64,000 nucleotides of DNA. Source: a bacterium (lineage in GTDB: Bacteria; Cyanobacteriota; Vampirovibrionia; Gastranaerophilales; Gastranaerophilaceae). The position numbers and the translations under genes were made by a program. The notes under the pieces were generated by a model. That model was not told the DNA's origin and did not search any database. It worked only from the letters and a program-made list of their open reading frames with translations. Position 1 is the stretch's first letter, and every line of letters starts with the position of its first letter. Location of the stretch: positions 1 to 64,000 of the forward strand of contig JAAVBM010000016.1 of assembly GCA_014803505.1 (NCBI GenBank). Reading direction: 5' to 3'. Below, one piece after another: positions 30,747-39,700 of the stretch.

Positions 30747-32162
30747 ATGCGTAAATTATTGTTAGCTTTGATTTTATGTTTTACTGCTTCAGGAATCGCT
30801 TTTGCAGAACAAGTTCCGCAAAATGTTCAAGATTTTGTAAATCAAACATTTCCGGAAACAAATTTCCGATTCGACGGAGTAATTGTTTTACCTGATAATA
30901 CAATGTATCTGCCGATTATTCCTGCAAAAACAGAAAATGTTGAAGAAGTTGGTATTAAATCAACTTATCCCATAAATGAAACTTTAAAACAAAAACCTGA
31001 TATGGTTATTCTTAACAATAATTACTCCCTATTAAAAGTTATAAATACTAATGGCAAAAAAACAGTTATAAATCTTTTAAATCCGCCTGACGAAATTCAA
31101 TCAGGACTTTTACCACAAGATATATTACTTCCAAAAGGTTTAGTAATTCCTGAAACATTAAAAGGTATTATCGGAAATATTGATATCACTGTTACACAAG
31201 ATACAGGATTGAAAATTAACAACAATCGTAATACTGAAAATACAGCTGTTGAACCGGTAGAAGAATTAAATAATAAAACATTCTATATTGCACCCGGAAT
31301 CAATAAAAATATTCAAATAATCCATTCAGATACAAGAATTGCAGAATATGCTCTTGCTCAAGAAAATATTATTAATGATTTAAAATCTTATAATGGCGAA
31401 TTTTTATTAGCTACTTACTTTGATTCTAAAACAATGAATATTATTTCACTAATGGATGAAAAAGTAATTAAAGAAATACATTTTGAAACTTGTCCTGAAC
31501 AAATTTTAATCGATAACAATAATAAACTTGCATATATCTCTTCAGGTTCAAGTTCAAGTATTTACGTATTTAGTCTTGAAACAATGACTCTAAAAAGACA
31601 ACTTAAAATTAACGGATTATGTGAAAAACTTACTCTTTCTGAAGACGGAACAAAAATATTCTACGTAGACAGAAATAAAAACGATATTTGGGCTATAGAG
31701 CTAGATAATAATTATTATCTAAAAAATATCGGAAGCTTTCCAAATATTTCAAAAATTGCTTATGTGAACGGAAAAATCTACATCATAAGCAGAACCCAAA
31801 ACAGACTTGCTATTGTTGATTATGAAACAATGGAATTATTGTCAGAATTAGAAGTTTGCGAAAAACCAGTTGACTTATATGCACGTAATAATGAATTATT
31901 TATCCTTGGCGCAGCAGAAAATCTTGTTGAAGTTCTTAACACAGAAGAAGATGTTATTACTGACAAACTTTTCTTAAATACAAATGCATTCGCAACAACA
32001 ATTACACCAATTGAAAACAGCGAAATGATTATGATTACAAATGCTCGTTCAGGATTGTATTCAGTAATCAATACTTCAACAAAAGAAATTGTTAAAACAA
32101 GTCCGCTTGATGTACCTGTTCGCTCAATTGTAGTTACTGATAAGGTTAAAACAATAAAATGA
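30747..32162 (+). CDS. secreted YncE-like beta-propeller protein
   Basis: Signal peptide MRKLLLALILCFTASGIAFA; repeats like AYISSGSSSSIYVFSLETMTLKRQLKI; start refined to 30747. Confidence 0.7.
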   Translation: MRKLLLALILCFTASGIAFAEQVPQNVQDFVNQTFPETNFRFDGVIVLPDNTMYLPIIPAKTENVEEVGIKSTYPINETLKQKPDMVILNNNYSLLKVINTNGKKTVINLLNPPDEIQSGLLPQDILLPKGLVIPETLKGIIGNIDITVTQDTGLKINNNRNTENTAVEPVEELNNKTFYIAPGINKNIQIIHSDTRIAEYALAQENIINDLKSYNGEFLLATYFDSKTMNIISLMDEKVIKEIHFETCPEQILIDNNNKLAYISSGSSSSIYVFSLETMTLKRQLKINGLCEKLTLSEDGTKIFYVDRNKNDIWAIELDNNYYLKNIGSFPNISKIAYVNGKIYIISRTQNRLAIVDYETMELLSELEVCEKPVDLYARNNELFILGAAENLVEVLNTEEDVITDKLFLNTNAFATTITPIENSEMIMITNARSGLYSVINTSTKEIVKTSPLDVPVRSIVVTDKVKTIK

Positions 32163-32731
32163 TTATAGAAACATTTGACAATACAACACAAGAAATACTA
32201 AAAGAACTTGAAAAAACTCAAAAAGAATTTTGGAATATCTCAAGAGTTACAGCGGAATTCTTATATAATATGATTGTTGACTCTAAAGCAAAAAGCGTAA
32301 TTGAAGTCGGCACATCAAACGGATATTCAGGAATTTGGCTCGGCAAAGCTTTGAAAAAAACAGGCGGTAAATTAACTACTATTGAATTCTATGATAAAAG
32401 AATTGCCATAGCTAAAGAAAATTTTGAAAAATGCGGCGTAGCTGATGTTATTGAAATAAGACAAGGGGACGGCGCGACTGTTTTAGAATACTTACCGGAA
32501 GATTTTAAGATTGATTTTGCATTTATTGATGCTAACAAAGCTCAATATATCAAATTTTTTCATTTAATTGAACCACATCTAAATGTTGGCGGATATATTG
32601 CTTGTGACAATGTAATATCTCATGCTTCAAAAGTACAAGATTTCCTTGAAGACATAAATGCAAATCCTAATTATGAAAATGTAGTTCTGCCACTTCCTGC
32701 AGGCTTATCGCTTGCTAAAAAGTTAAGATAA
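32159..32731 (+). CDS. class I SAM-dependent O-methyltransferase
   Basis: VIEVGTSNGYSGIWLGKAL, FAFIDANKAQYIKFF. Confidence 0.88.
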   Translation: MIIETFDNTTQEILKELEKTQKEFWNISRVTAEFLYNMIVDSKAKSVIEVGTSNGYSGIWLGKALKKTGGKLTTIEFYDKRIAIAKENFEKCGVADVIEIRQGDGATVLEYLPEDFKIDFAFIDANKAQYIKFFHLIEPHLNVGGYIACDNVISHASKVQDFLEDINANPNYENVVLPLPAGLSLAKKLR

Positions 32732-32735
32732 AATT

Positions 32736-32896
32736 GTCACTCTGAACTGATTTCAGAGTCATACAACCAAAAGATTCCGGATCGAGTCCGTAATGACGGT
32801 AAATAGAAACTCAGAATGACAGTAAATACATTGTCACTCTGAACTGGATTCAGGGTCTACCAAATAAGAGATTCCGAATCAAGCTCGGAATGACGG
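32736..32896. repeat. two tandem REP-like units (GTCACTCTGAACT..TTCAG.GTC ... GATTCCG.ATC.AG..CG.AATGACGG)
   Basis: Units at about 32736-32805 and 32831-32895, each holding two imperfect palindromes. Confidence 0.75.
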
Positions 32897-32920
32897 CAAC
32901 AAAGAAAAAGGAGAAATAAA

Positions 32921-33235
32921 ATGAGTGAAGATTGTATCTTTTGCAAAATTATAAGAGGCGATTTTAATACAGAATTTGTTTATGAAACAGAAAATACTAT
33001 AGTTTTTAACGATATAAATCCAAAAGCTCCAATTCATATGCTTGTATGTCCTAAAAAACATATTGCATCTTTGAATGAATTAGATGACAAAAATTTAATG
33101 TCAGAACTTTTGCAAACAGTGAAAGATGTTACTAAAAAAATAGGATTAAATGCATACAAAACTCAAATTAATACCGGAAAAGAAGCGGGTCAAGAAGTTT
33201 TCCATCTTCATATACACGTAATGGGTTCAAAATAA
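32921..33235 (+). CDS. HIT-family (histidine triad) protein
   Basis: CIFCKIIRGDFNTEFVYE; HLHIHVMG. Confidence 0.95.
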   Translation: MSEDCIFCKIIRGDFNTEFVYETENTIVFNDINPKAPIHMLVCPKKHIASLNELDDKNLMSELLQTVKDVTKKIGLNAYKTQINTGKEAGQEVFHLHIHVMGSK

Positions 33236-33268
33236 TTTTCATTGAAAAGAAATATTTATATGATAGCA

Positions 33269-33304
33269 TTAAGTTACGCGTTTTTTGCGTAACTTAATTT
33301 TTAC
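33269..33304 (+). terminator. intrinsic terminator after the HIT gene
   Basis: TTAAGTTACGC-GTTTTTT-GCGTAACTTAA-TTTTT, 11-bp perfect stem. Confidence 0.85.
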
Positions 33305-33327
33305 ATATAAGAAAGGGAATTATAAGA

Positions 33328-34179
33328 ATGAAAAATGGCATAGAAAACGGTTATTATCACGAAATTACACCCGGCGGTTACGGTATATCTATTAAAGCAG
33401 GTGATGTATTATTCTCAGACAATTCTCCGTTCCAAAAAGTAGAAGTTTTTGAAACAGATTCTAAGTTGGGTAGAGTTTTGACACTTGACGATTTAATGAT
33501 GACAACAGAAGGTGACGAATATCATTACCACGAAATGATTGCACATATTCCAATGATGCAACACCCTTGCCCAAAATCAGTCCTTGTAATCGGTGGTGGT
33601 GATGGCGGTACTATTCGCGAAGTTATGAAACATAAAACAGTTGAAAGAGCTGTTCTTTGTGAAATCGATGGAATGGTTATTGAAGCTTGTAAAAAATATC
33701 TTCCTACAATTTCTTGCGAATTGGATAACCCAAAAGTAGAAATTCTTGTTCAAGATGCTATTGAATATATCAAAGATAAAAAAGATGAGTTTGATATTAT
33801 TTTAATCGATTCAACAGATCCAATGGGACCTGGTGAAGGGTTATTTACTGAAGAGTTCTATACTAATGTGAAAAATTCACTTAAAAAAGGCGGTATTATT
33901 GCAGCTCAATCAGAATCTCCTTTCACTAACAAAGAAGAAATCAAAAAAATGTATAACCTTTTGAAAAAAGTATTCCCAGTAGTTTCAACATACACTTCCA
34001 ATATTCCAACATATCCTGGCGGATATTGGGCTTGGGCATTCTGCTCAGTTGATGTTAAACCTTTAGAATACTACAATGATGAACGCGCAGAAGAAATTAT
34101 TCCTACTTGTAAAATTTACAATAAAGAATACCATAATGCACGTTTCGCTCTTCCAAATTATTTAAAAGAATTATTATAA
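33328..34179 (+). CDS. speE: spermidine synthase
   Basis: VLTLDDLMMTTEGDEYHYHEMIAH, VLVIGGGDGGTIREV, IILIDSTDPMGPGEGLF. Confidence 0.96.
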   Translation: MKNGIENGYYHEITPGGYGISIKAGDVLFSDNSPFQKVEVFETDSKLGRVLTLDDLMMTTEGDEYHYHEMIAHIPMMQHPCPKSVLVIGGGDGGTIREVMKHKTVERAVLCEIDGMVIEACKKYLPTISCELDNPKVEILVQDAIEYIKDKKDEFDIILIDSTDPMGPGEGLFTEEFYTNVKNSLKKGGIIAAQSESPFTNKEEIKKMYNLLKKVFPVVSTYTSNIPTYPGGYWAWAFCSVDVKPLEYYNDERAEEIIPTCKIYNKEYHNARFALPNYLKELL

Positions 34180-34194
34180 CAAATAATATATTGT

Positions 34195-34236
34195 AAGAAG
34201 CCGGTGAGAGATATATCTCTCACCGGCTTCTTGTAT
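34195..34236. terminator. intrinsic terminator after speE
   Basis: GAAGCCGGTGAGAGATATATCTCTCACCGGCTTC. Confidence 0.88.
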
Positions 34237-34596
34237 TTATCTCAAAAACTTTTTCTTTAAATATTTAAAAGATGGTTTTTCTACAAAATAATATGTAAAT
34301 ACACCAAACAAAATTACAACAATAAAAAATAATACAAGATTTTCAACAGGATGCGCAATTACCCATTGAGAATGAGCTTTGCAAACATAATACATCCATA
34401 ATGTTCTAATAAATTGATGAGTTAAAAATATTGAAAATGCAAACTGTCTAAGAAAAACTGAAATATTATTTTCTAATAATTTTGAAAAATATCCTTTTTT
34501 AATAACAAATAATGAAAATAAAAATATAAATGCAATAATCATAATCATACGATTATTATAATTTATTTGGTGAAATACTAAATAAATCGTAATATT
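34237..34596 (-). pseudogene. C-terminal remnant of an acyltransferase-3 (OafA/YrhL-like) membrane protein
   Basis: FAFSIFLTHQFIRTLW...VVILFGVFTYYFVEKPSFKYLKKK matches family C-terminus; frame stays open about 16 codons upstream of the first Met then hits a stop. Confidence 0.6.
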
Positions 34597-34743
34597 TCAA
34601 TATTTTTAATCTTTTCCATAATCAATCCCTTTTTTTAACTATAACTTATTACTCATATTTTTATTAACTATAGTATGGTGCAAGTTATAACATAATTAAT
34701 AAAATCTTTTTCATCCAAATTCTTCTAATTATATATCCTATTT

Positions 34744-34761
34744 ATTGAACTATAGTTCAAT
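34744..34761. promoter_or_regulatory. 18-bp perfect palindrome ATTGAACTATAGTTCAAT upstream of the XRE regulator
   Basis: Perfect dyad; AACTATAR also at about 34638 and about 34666. Confidence 0.5.
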
Positions 34762-34816
34762 TTGTGAATATTATAATTCATTATAATATAATGTCAACTA
34801 TTTTAAAATTTTTATT

Positions 34817-35047
34817 ATGAATAAAGAGAAAATTGTAGAAATTTTTTCCGCTAACTTAAGGGCAGAAAGAGCTCGGAAAAAATACACACAAGAACAACTT
34901 GCTGAAGTAGCAGAAATTACAACAGAATATTTGTCAAAAATTGAAAATGGAAAAGCATGTCCGACAATATTAGTAATTACAAACATTGCATTAGCACTTG
35001 GTGTAAATATTGATAAACTTTTGCCATTAGATGAACTTAGAAATTAA
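34817..35047 (+). CDS. XRE-family HTH transcriptional regulator
   Basis: NLRAERARKKYTQEQLAEVAEITTEYLSKIENGKACPTILVITNIALAL. Confidence 0.9.
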   Translation: MNKEKIVEIFSANLRAERARKKYTQEQLAEVAEITTEYLSKIENGKACPTILVITNIALALGVNIDKLLPLDELRN

Positions 35048-35053
35048 AACGGC

Positions 35054-35368
35054 TTAATCATTCTGCGAAAATTTTTTGTATGCTTCAACAATGTCATTAC
35101 AAGCTGTTGGAATATTAACAACCTTATGTATCAAATAATAAGGATTGGTGAATGCTGAAAAAACTTCAGCTCCAACCGCTTTGGTTGCATTAACAGTATA
35201 ACGTAATGGTTTATTCTCAATCTTAGAATTCTGATAATCATAACGAAAAGGATTGTTACTCTCATATAAATCATAAGTAACAGTATCAATAATTTGAGGA
35301 ACCGGTGTTGAATCAACCCAATTCGTAAATATATTCATATTTTGTACTGTGGAATTAATTAAGTTCAT
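35054..35368 (-). CDS. hypothetical protein
   Basis: 104-aa ORF; convergent with the XRE gene; no recognised domain. Confidence 0.5.
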   Translation of the reverse strand: MNLINSTVQNMNIFTNWVDSTPVPQIIDTVTYDLYESNNPFRYDYQNSKIENKPLRYTVNATKAVGAEVFSAFTNPYYLIHKVVNIPTACNDIVEAYKKFSQND

Positions 35369-35403
35369 ATTGTTATAAAATATAAAAATAAATTTTTTTG
35401 TTA

Positions 35404-35437
35404 AAAAAAGCCCTGCAATAATTGCAGAGCTTTTTAT
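35404..35437 (-). terminator. intrinsic terminator downstream of fabF
   Basis: AAAAAGCCCTGCAATAATTGCAGAGCTTTTT. Confidence 0.8.
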
Positions 35438-35452
35438 TTAAAAAGTTTGTAA

Positions 35453-36706
35453 TTAAACTTCTTTGAAAATCAATGTTGCGTTGTGGCCACCAAATCCAAA
35501 AGAATTTGATAAAGCAACACGAACTTTTTTATCTCTCACTTTATGTGGAACATAATCAAGATTTGCAACGTGTTCATCTTGGTTATCAAGATTTATTGTA
35601 GGTGGAACTTTACCCTCAGTTATTGTTTTTACACAAACAATAGCTTCAACAGCGCCTGTTGCACCAAGCATGTGACCATGCATACTTTTTGTTGAACTTA
35701 CAAGCAAGTTTGTATTTTTATCTTTGTCACCAAAGATTTTTTCAATAGCTTGAGATTCAGCAATATCACCCAAACCTGTACTTGTACCGTGTGGATTGAT
35801 ATAATCAACATCTTCAGGTTTTACATTTGCATCATCCATAGCAAATTTCATTGCCATATATGCGCCATTACCTTCCGGATCCGGAGCAACCATATCGTGA
35901 GCATCAGCAGTTTGTCCATAACCTACGATTTCTGCATAAATTTTAGCACCACGTTTTTTAGCATGTTCGTATTCTTCAAGAACCATAACAGCTGAACCTT
36001 CACCCATAATAAAACCATCTCTGTCTTTATCATAAGGTCTTGATGCTTTTTGTGGTTCATCATTTCTTTTTGATAATGCACGACAAGCTGTAAATGCACC
36101 TACACCTAATGTTGTAATTGTAGCTTCACAACCACCGGCAACAACAACATCTGCATCACCATATTGAATACTTCTGAACGCATCACCTATAGAATGAGTA
36201 CCTGTTGCACAAGCAGAAACTACAACTTTGTTAAGTCCTTTGTAACCATGCTTCATTGAAATACGACCAGAAGCCATATCAACAATCAACATAGGTACTG
36301 TAAATGGAGAAGCTTTAGTTGGTCCTTTTTCAATCATCGCCATATGGCTTTTTTCAAATGTTTGAAAACCACCTGCCGCAGAACTTACAATAACACCAAT
36401 TCTATATGGATCAATATCTGCTTCATCAATACCGGAATCAGCAATTGCTTCATCAGCAGCAACCATTGCGAATTGAGTAAATCTGTCCATTCTTTTTGCA
36501 TCTTTTGAATCCATATAATCTTCAGGATTAAAATCAGCATCTTTAATTTCAGCTGCAATTTTAACTGCTTGTTTTTCAGTATCAATTCTTTCAATTAAAG
36601 AAACACCACTTTTGCCTTCCAACATAGCATTCCAGAAATTATCGGTACCAATACCACAAGGAGTAACAGCTCCTAATCCAGTTATTACTACTCTTCTTTT
36701 AGTCAT
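35453..36706 (-). CDS. fabF: beta-ketoacyl-ACP synthase II
   Basis: RRVVITGLGAVTPCG, VVSACATGTHSIGDAFR, NPHGTSTGLGD, NSFGFGGHNATL. Confidence 0.97.
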   Translation of the reverse strand: MTKRRVVITGLGAVTPCGIGTDNFWNAMLEGKSGVSLIERIDTEKQAVKIAAEIKDADFNPEDYMDSKDAKRMDRFTQFAMVAADEAIADSGIDEADIDPYRIGVIVSSAAGGFQTFEKSHMAMIEKGPTKASPFTVPMLIVDMASGRISMKHGYKGLNKVVVSACATGTHSIGDAFRSIQYGDADVVVAGGCEATITTLGVGAFTACRALSKRNDEPQKASRPYDKDRDGFIMGEGSAVMVLEEYEHAKKRGAKIYAEIVGYGQTADAHDMVAPDPEGNGAYMAMKFAMDDANVKPEDVDYINPHGTSTGLGDIAESQAIEKIFGDKDKNTNLLVSSTKSMHGHMLGATGAVEAIVCVKTITEGKVPPTINLDNQDEHVANLDYVPHKVRDKKVRVALSNSFGFGGHNATLIFKEV

Positions 36707-36740
36707 TTAAGATATCCCTTTTCCCTTTAATAATAAATAA

Positions 36741-36774
36741 TGCGAGAATGAAATATTAAAATCCCACTCTCGCA
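36741..36774 (-). terminator. hairpin between acpP and fabF (attenuator/processing stem)
   Basis: TGCGAGAATG...(C)CACTCTCGCA 10-bp near-perfect stem, no strong T-tract. Confidence 0.45.
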
Positions 36775-36826
36775 AATATAAAATCCAGTTTGAATAATTC
36801 TTCTAAAAATTCAACTCGTGAGATAA

Positions 36827-37063
36827 TTACTTACCTAATTTGCTATCAATGTAAGAAACTGCATCTTGAACTGTTTGAATTTTTTCTGCGTCTTCATCAG
36901 GAATTTCGCATTTGAATTCTTCTTCTAAAGCCATAACTAATTCAACTGTGTCTAAAGAATCAGCACCTAAATCATCTGTAAAACGAGCTTCAGGTGTAAC
37001 TAATTTTTCATCAACACTTAATTGATCTACTACAACTTTTTTTACTGTTTCTAATGTACTCAT
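36827..37063 (-). CDS. acpP: acyl carrier protein
   Basis: [21 protein letters not shown]. Confidence 0.98.
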   Translation of the reverse strand: MSTLETVKKVVVDQLSVDEKLVTPEARFTDDLGADSLDTVELVMALEEEFKCEIPDEDAEKIQTVQDAVSYIDSKLGK

Positions 37064-37190
37064 CTTTTTTTCCTCTTTTTTAATTTAATATGTATTACTA
37101 ATACTTTTCTTGCTACATTATAAACTGTTGAATATTTTTTTGCAAGAAATTTACAATTTAGCAAGGCTTTTGTTACAATTCAAAGCTAAA

Positions 37191-37922
37191 TTAGATCATC
37201 AAACCGCCGGCAACTTCAATTGCTTGACCTGTAACATAATCTGTATCTAAAGCTAAGAATTTAACAACTTTAGCGATATCTTCAGGTGTACCAAGTCTTT
37301 TCATTGGAATAGCTTTTAAGTATTCATCAATGTTAGGAAGTTCAGCAGTCATAGCTGTTTGGATGAAACCAGGACATACAGCATTAACTCTGATGTTTCT
37401 TGAACCAAATTCTTTAGCAAGAGTTTGAGTGAAACCAATTAAACCGGCTTTAGAAGCTGAATAGTTTGCTTGACCTGCGTTACCATGACGACCAACAATA
37501 CTTGACATATTGATGATTGAACCCTGACGAGCTTTTGACATGTATTTGATAACTGCATTAGTCACACAGAAAGCTGATGACAAGTTAACTTTGATAACAC
37601 TTTCCCATTGATTCATATCCATTCTTAAGAATAAACCATCTCTTGTAATACCTGCATTATTTAACAAGATATCAATTTTGCCGTGTTCAGCAATCATTTT
37701 ATCAACATTTTCTTTAACTGCATCGAAGTTAGATACGTCAAAGCTATAGAAGTATGCATTAACGCCTAAAGCTTTGATTTCATCGATTGCAGGTTGAGCT
37801 TTTTCAGCATCACAAATATCATTGATAATAATATCGCATCCTGCTGCAGCAAGTTCTTTTGCACAAGCTAAACCAATACCGCGAGAACCGCCTGTAATTA
37901 ACGCAATTTTTCTTTCTGTCAT
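37191..37922 (-). CDS. fabG: 3-oxoacyl-ACP reductase
   Basis: ALITGGSRGIGLA, LLNNAGITRDGLF, YSASKAGLIGFTQTLAKE. Confidence 0.96.
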   Translation of the reverse strand: MTERKIALITGGSRGIGLACAKELAAAGCDIIINDICDAEKAQPAIDEIKALGVNAYFYSFDVSNFDAVKENVDKMIAEHGKIDILLNNAGITRDGLFLRMDMNQWESVIKVNLSSAFCVTNAVIKYMSKARQGSIINMSSIVGRHGNAGQANYSASKAGLIGFTQTLAKEFGSRNIRVNAVCPGFIQTAMTAELPNIDEYLKAIPMKRLGTPEDIAKVVKFLALDTDYVTGQAIEVAGGLMI

Positions 37923-37978
37923 TATTTTTTCTCCTTATATTTGGGTATATTACCCTCTCTGCTTTTATTTTGATTTAT

Positions 37979-38052
37979 GTCGTTCCGAACTTAATTCGAA
38001 ATCTATTCCCTTACGGGTTAAACTAACATTGATTGACTCTGGTCAGAATGAC
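37979..38052. repeat. degenerate REP-like unit between fabD and fabG
   Basis: GTCGTTCCGAACTTAATTCGAAATCTAT ... TGACTCTGGTCAGAATGAC. Confidence 0.55.
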
Positions 38053-38092
38053 AAAAATAGCTAAAGTTATTTTTGTTCTGCTTATGTATTTA

Positions 38093-39040
38093 CTATACCA
38101 ATGCAAAATCTTCTTTTAAAGAAGCAACTGTAGCTTCTAAAGATTCTTTATCAAAAACATTATAAGTTTTTGTTTCAACATTGATTTTCTTAATCAATCC
38201 TGAAAGAACTTTACCAGGTCCTATTTCAATAAATGTATCTACGCCATTTTCAATCATATTTTCAATAGACTGAGTCCAATGAACTGATGAATAAATTTGA
38301 CGAGGCATTTTATTTTTGAAATCATTTGCAGCAATAGTAGCAGCAGCATCAACGTTTGTTACCACAGGAATTGAAGCACTGCTAATATCTAAATCAGCTA
38401 CAAAACTTGAGAATTCTCTACCAGCATCTTCTAAGAATTTAGAATGGAATGCACCTGAAACAGCAAGAGGAACAACTCTTCTTGCACCTTTTTCAAGTAA
38501 CAATTCACCGGCTTTAGCAACAGCAGCTTCATCACCTGTAATTACAACCTGAGCAGGCGAATTATAATTTGCTACATCTACATAGCCAACTTTTGAAGCT
38601 TCTGCCAAAACTTCTTCCAAGCTTCCTGCAGGAGCATTTAATATAGCTGACATAGCTCCGCCTTTAACTTGTCCCATTAAATCTGCTCTTTTTTGAATAG
38701 CTAACAATGTTGTTTCTAAATCCATAACACCTGAAGCATACATTGCACAATATTCACCTAAACTATGACCTGCTGTAAAAGTTGGTATAATATTTAATTC
38801 AGACTTAAATGCTTCTAATGCAGCAATAGACATTGTAACAATTGAAGGTTGTGTATTAACGGTTTGTTTTAAATCCTCTTCAGGACCTTCAAAACATAAT
38901 GATGTCACACTTTTACCTAAAACTTTATTGGCAGTTTCGAAAACATTTTTAGCAGATTCGAAATTATCATATAAATCTTTTCCCATACCAACAGACTGAG
39001 CGCCTTGTCCCGGAAAAACGAATGCTATTTTCTTAGTCAT
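38093..39040 (-). CDS. fabD: malonyl-CoA:ACP transacylase
   Basis: IAFVFPGQGAQSVGMGKD, FTAGHSLGEYCA; start refined to 39040. Confidence 0.96.
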   Translation of the reverse strand: MTKKIAFVFPGQGAQSVGMGKDLYDNFESAKNVFETANKVLGKSVTSLCFEGPEEDLKQTVNTQPSIVTMSIAALEAFKSELNIIPTFTAGHSLGEYCAMYASGVMDLETTLLAIQKRADLMGQVKGGAMSAILNAPAGSLEEVLAEASKVGYVDVANYNSPAQVVITGDEAAVAKAGELLLEKGARRVVPLAVSGAFHSKFLEDAGREFSSFVADLDISSASIPVVTNVDAAATIAANDFKNKMPRQIYSSVHWTQSIENMIENGVDTFIEIGPGKVLSGLIKKINVETKTYNVFDKESLEATVASLKEDFALV

Positions 39041-39129
39041 ATTTATATCCCTCATTAATTCCCTTCTCAATACGCCAATTATACAATAAATATCAATTAA
39101 AGTAAAATAATTTACAATATAATGTATTC

Positions 39130-39351
39130 TTATCGGTTATTTACAATCGTTCGAAACTCTTTGCGCAAATCTTGCAAATATTTTACCAAAGATTTTATTG
39201 CAGATACGTAACCCATAATCTTTTTATACTTTTCTTTTTTATGTTTGAAAAAAAAGTAACTTTCTGCCATTTCTTCTTCCATATTATTAACTACAATTTC
39301 CAACCCGTCAAAAGGGTATTCGGTAAGCGAAACCATATCTTCTAAGTCCAT
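39130..39351 (-). CDS. hypothetical protein (73 aa)
   Basis: Short ORF, acidic N-terminus/basic C-terminus; no recognised domain. Confidence 0.45.
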   Translation of the reverse strand: MDLEDMVSLTEYPFDGLEIVVNNMEEEMAESYFFFKHKKEKYKKIMGYVSAIKSLVKYLQDLRKEFRTIVNNR

Positions 39352-39480
39352 AAATCTTCTTTTTTAGTCGTGTTTACTTATTATATCAATATCATATTAT
39401 GCTATCGGCAATGATAACTCAACATTGTACACTAGTTCTATAAACTAGCAAACTAGTTATATAAATACATTATAAAACCA

Positions 39481-39607
39481 GACTCTGAATCAAGTTCAGA
39501 GTGACAAAATTTTTGATTAACATCAGTTAGCTTTAGTCATTCCGGACTTGATCCGGAATCTATTACTTAGCAATACAAAACAGACCCTGAATCAAGTTCA
39601 GGGTGAC
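39481..39607. repeat. cluster of three REP-like palindromes downstream of fabH
   Basis: GACTCTGAATCAAGTTCAGAGTGAC (39481-39505), GTCATTCCGGACTTGATCCGGAATCT (39536-39561), GACCCTGAATCAAGTTCAGGGTGAC (39583-39607). Confidence 0.8.
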
Positions 39608-39670
39608 AAAATAAAAACACCCCAATGCGGCGAAAACTCCAGAAATTACCGTACGATGTGTAACATAACT

Positions 39671-39700
39671 GGTAGCAAAGTACCCCGTCCGGTGAGGACC
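39671..39700 (-). repeat. conserved post-stop hairpin motif, copy 1 (after fabH)
   Basis: GGTAGCAAAGTACCCCGTCCGGTGAGGAC on + strand; near-identical to 63074-63103. Confidence 0.6.

Noticed and set aside
32736-32896. possible CRISPR-like repeat array
   Set aside because: Only two units, palindromic and diverged, with no regular spacer length and no cas genes; fits REP-like elements.
39481-39607. possible CRISPR or tRNA-like structure in the fab cluster
   Set aside because: Repeats alternate between two palindrome types at irregular spacing; no cloverleaf.
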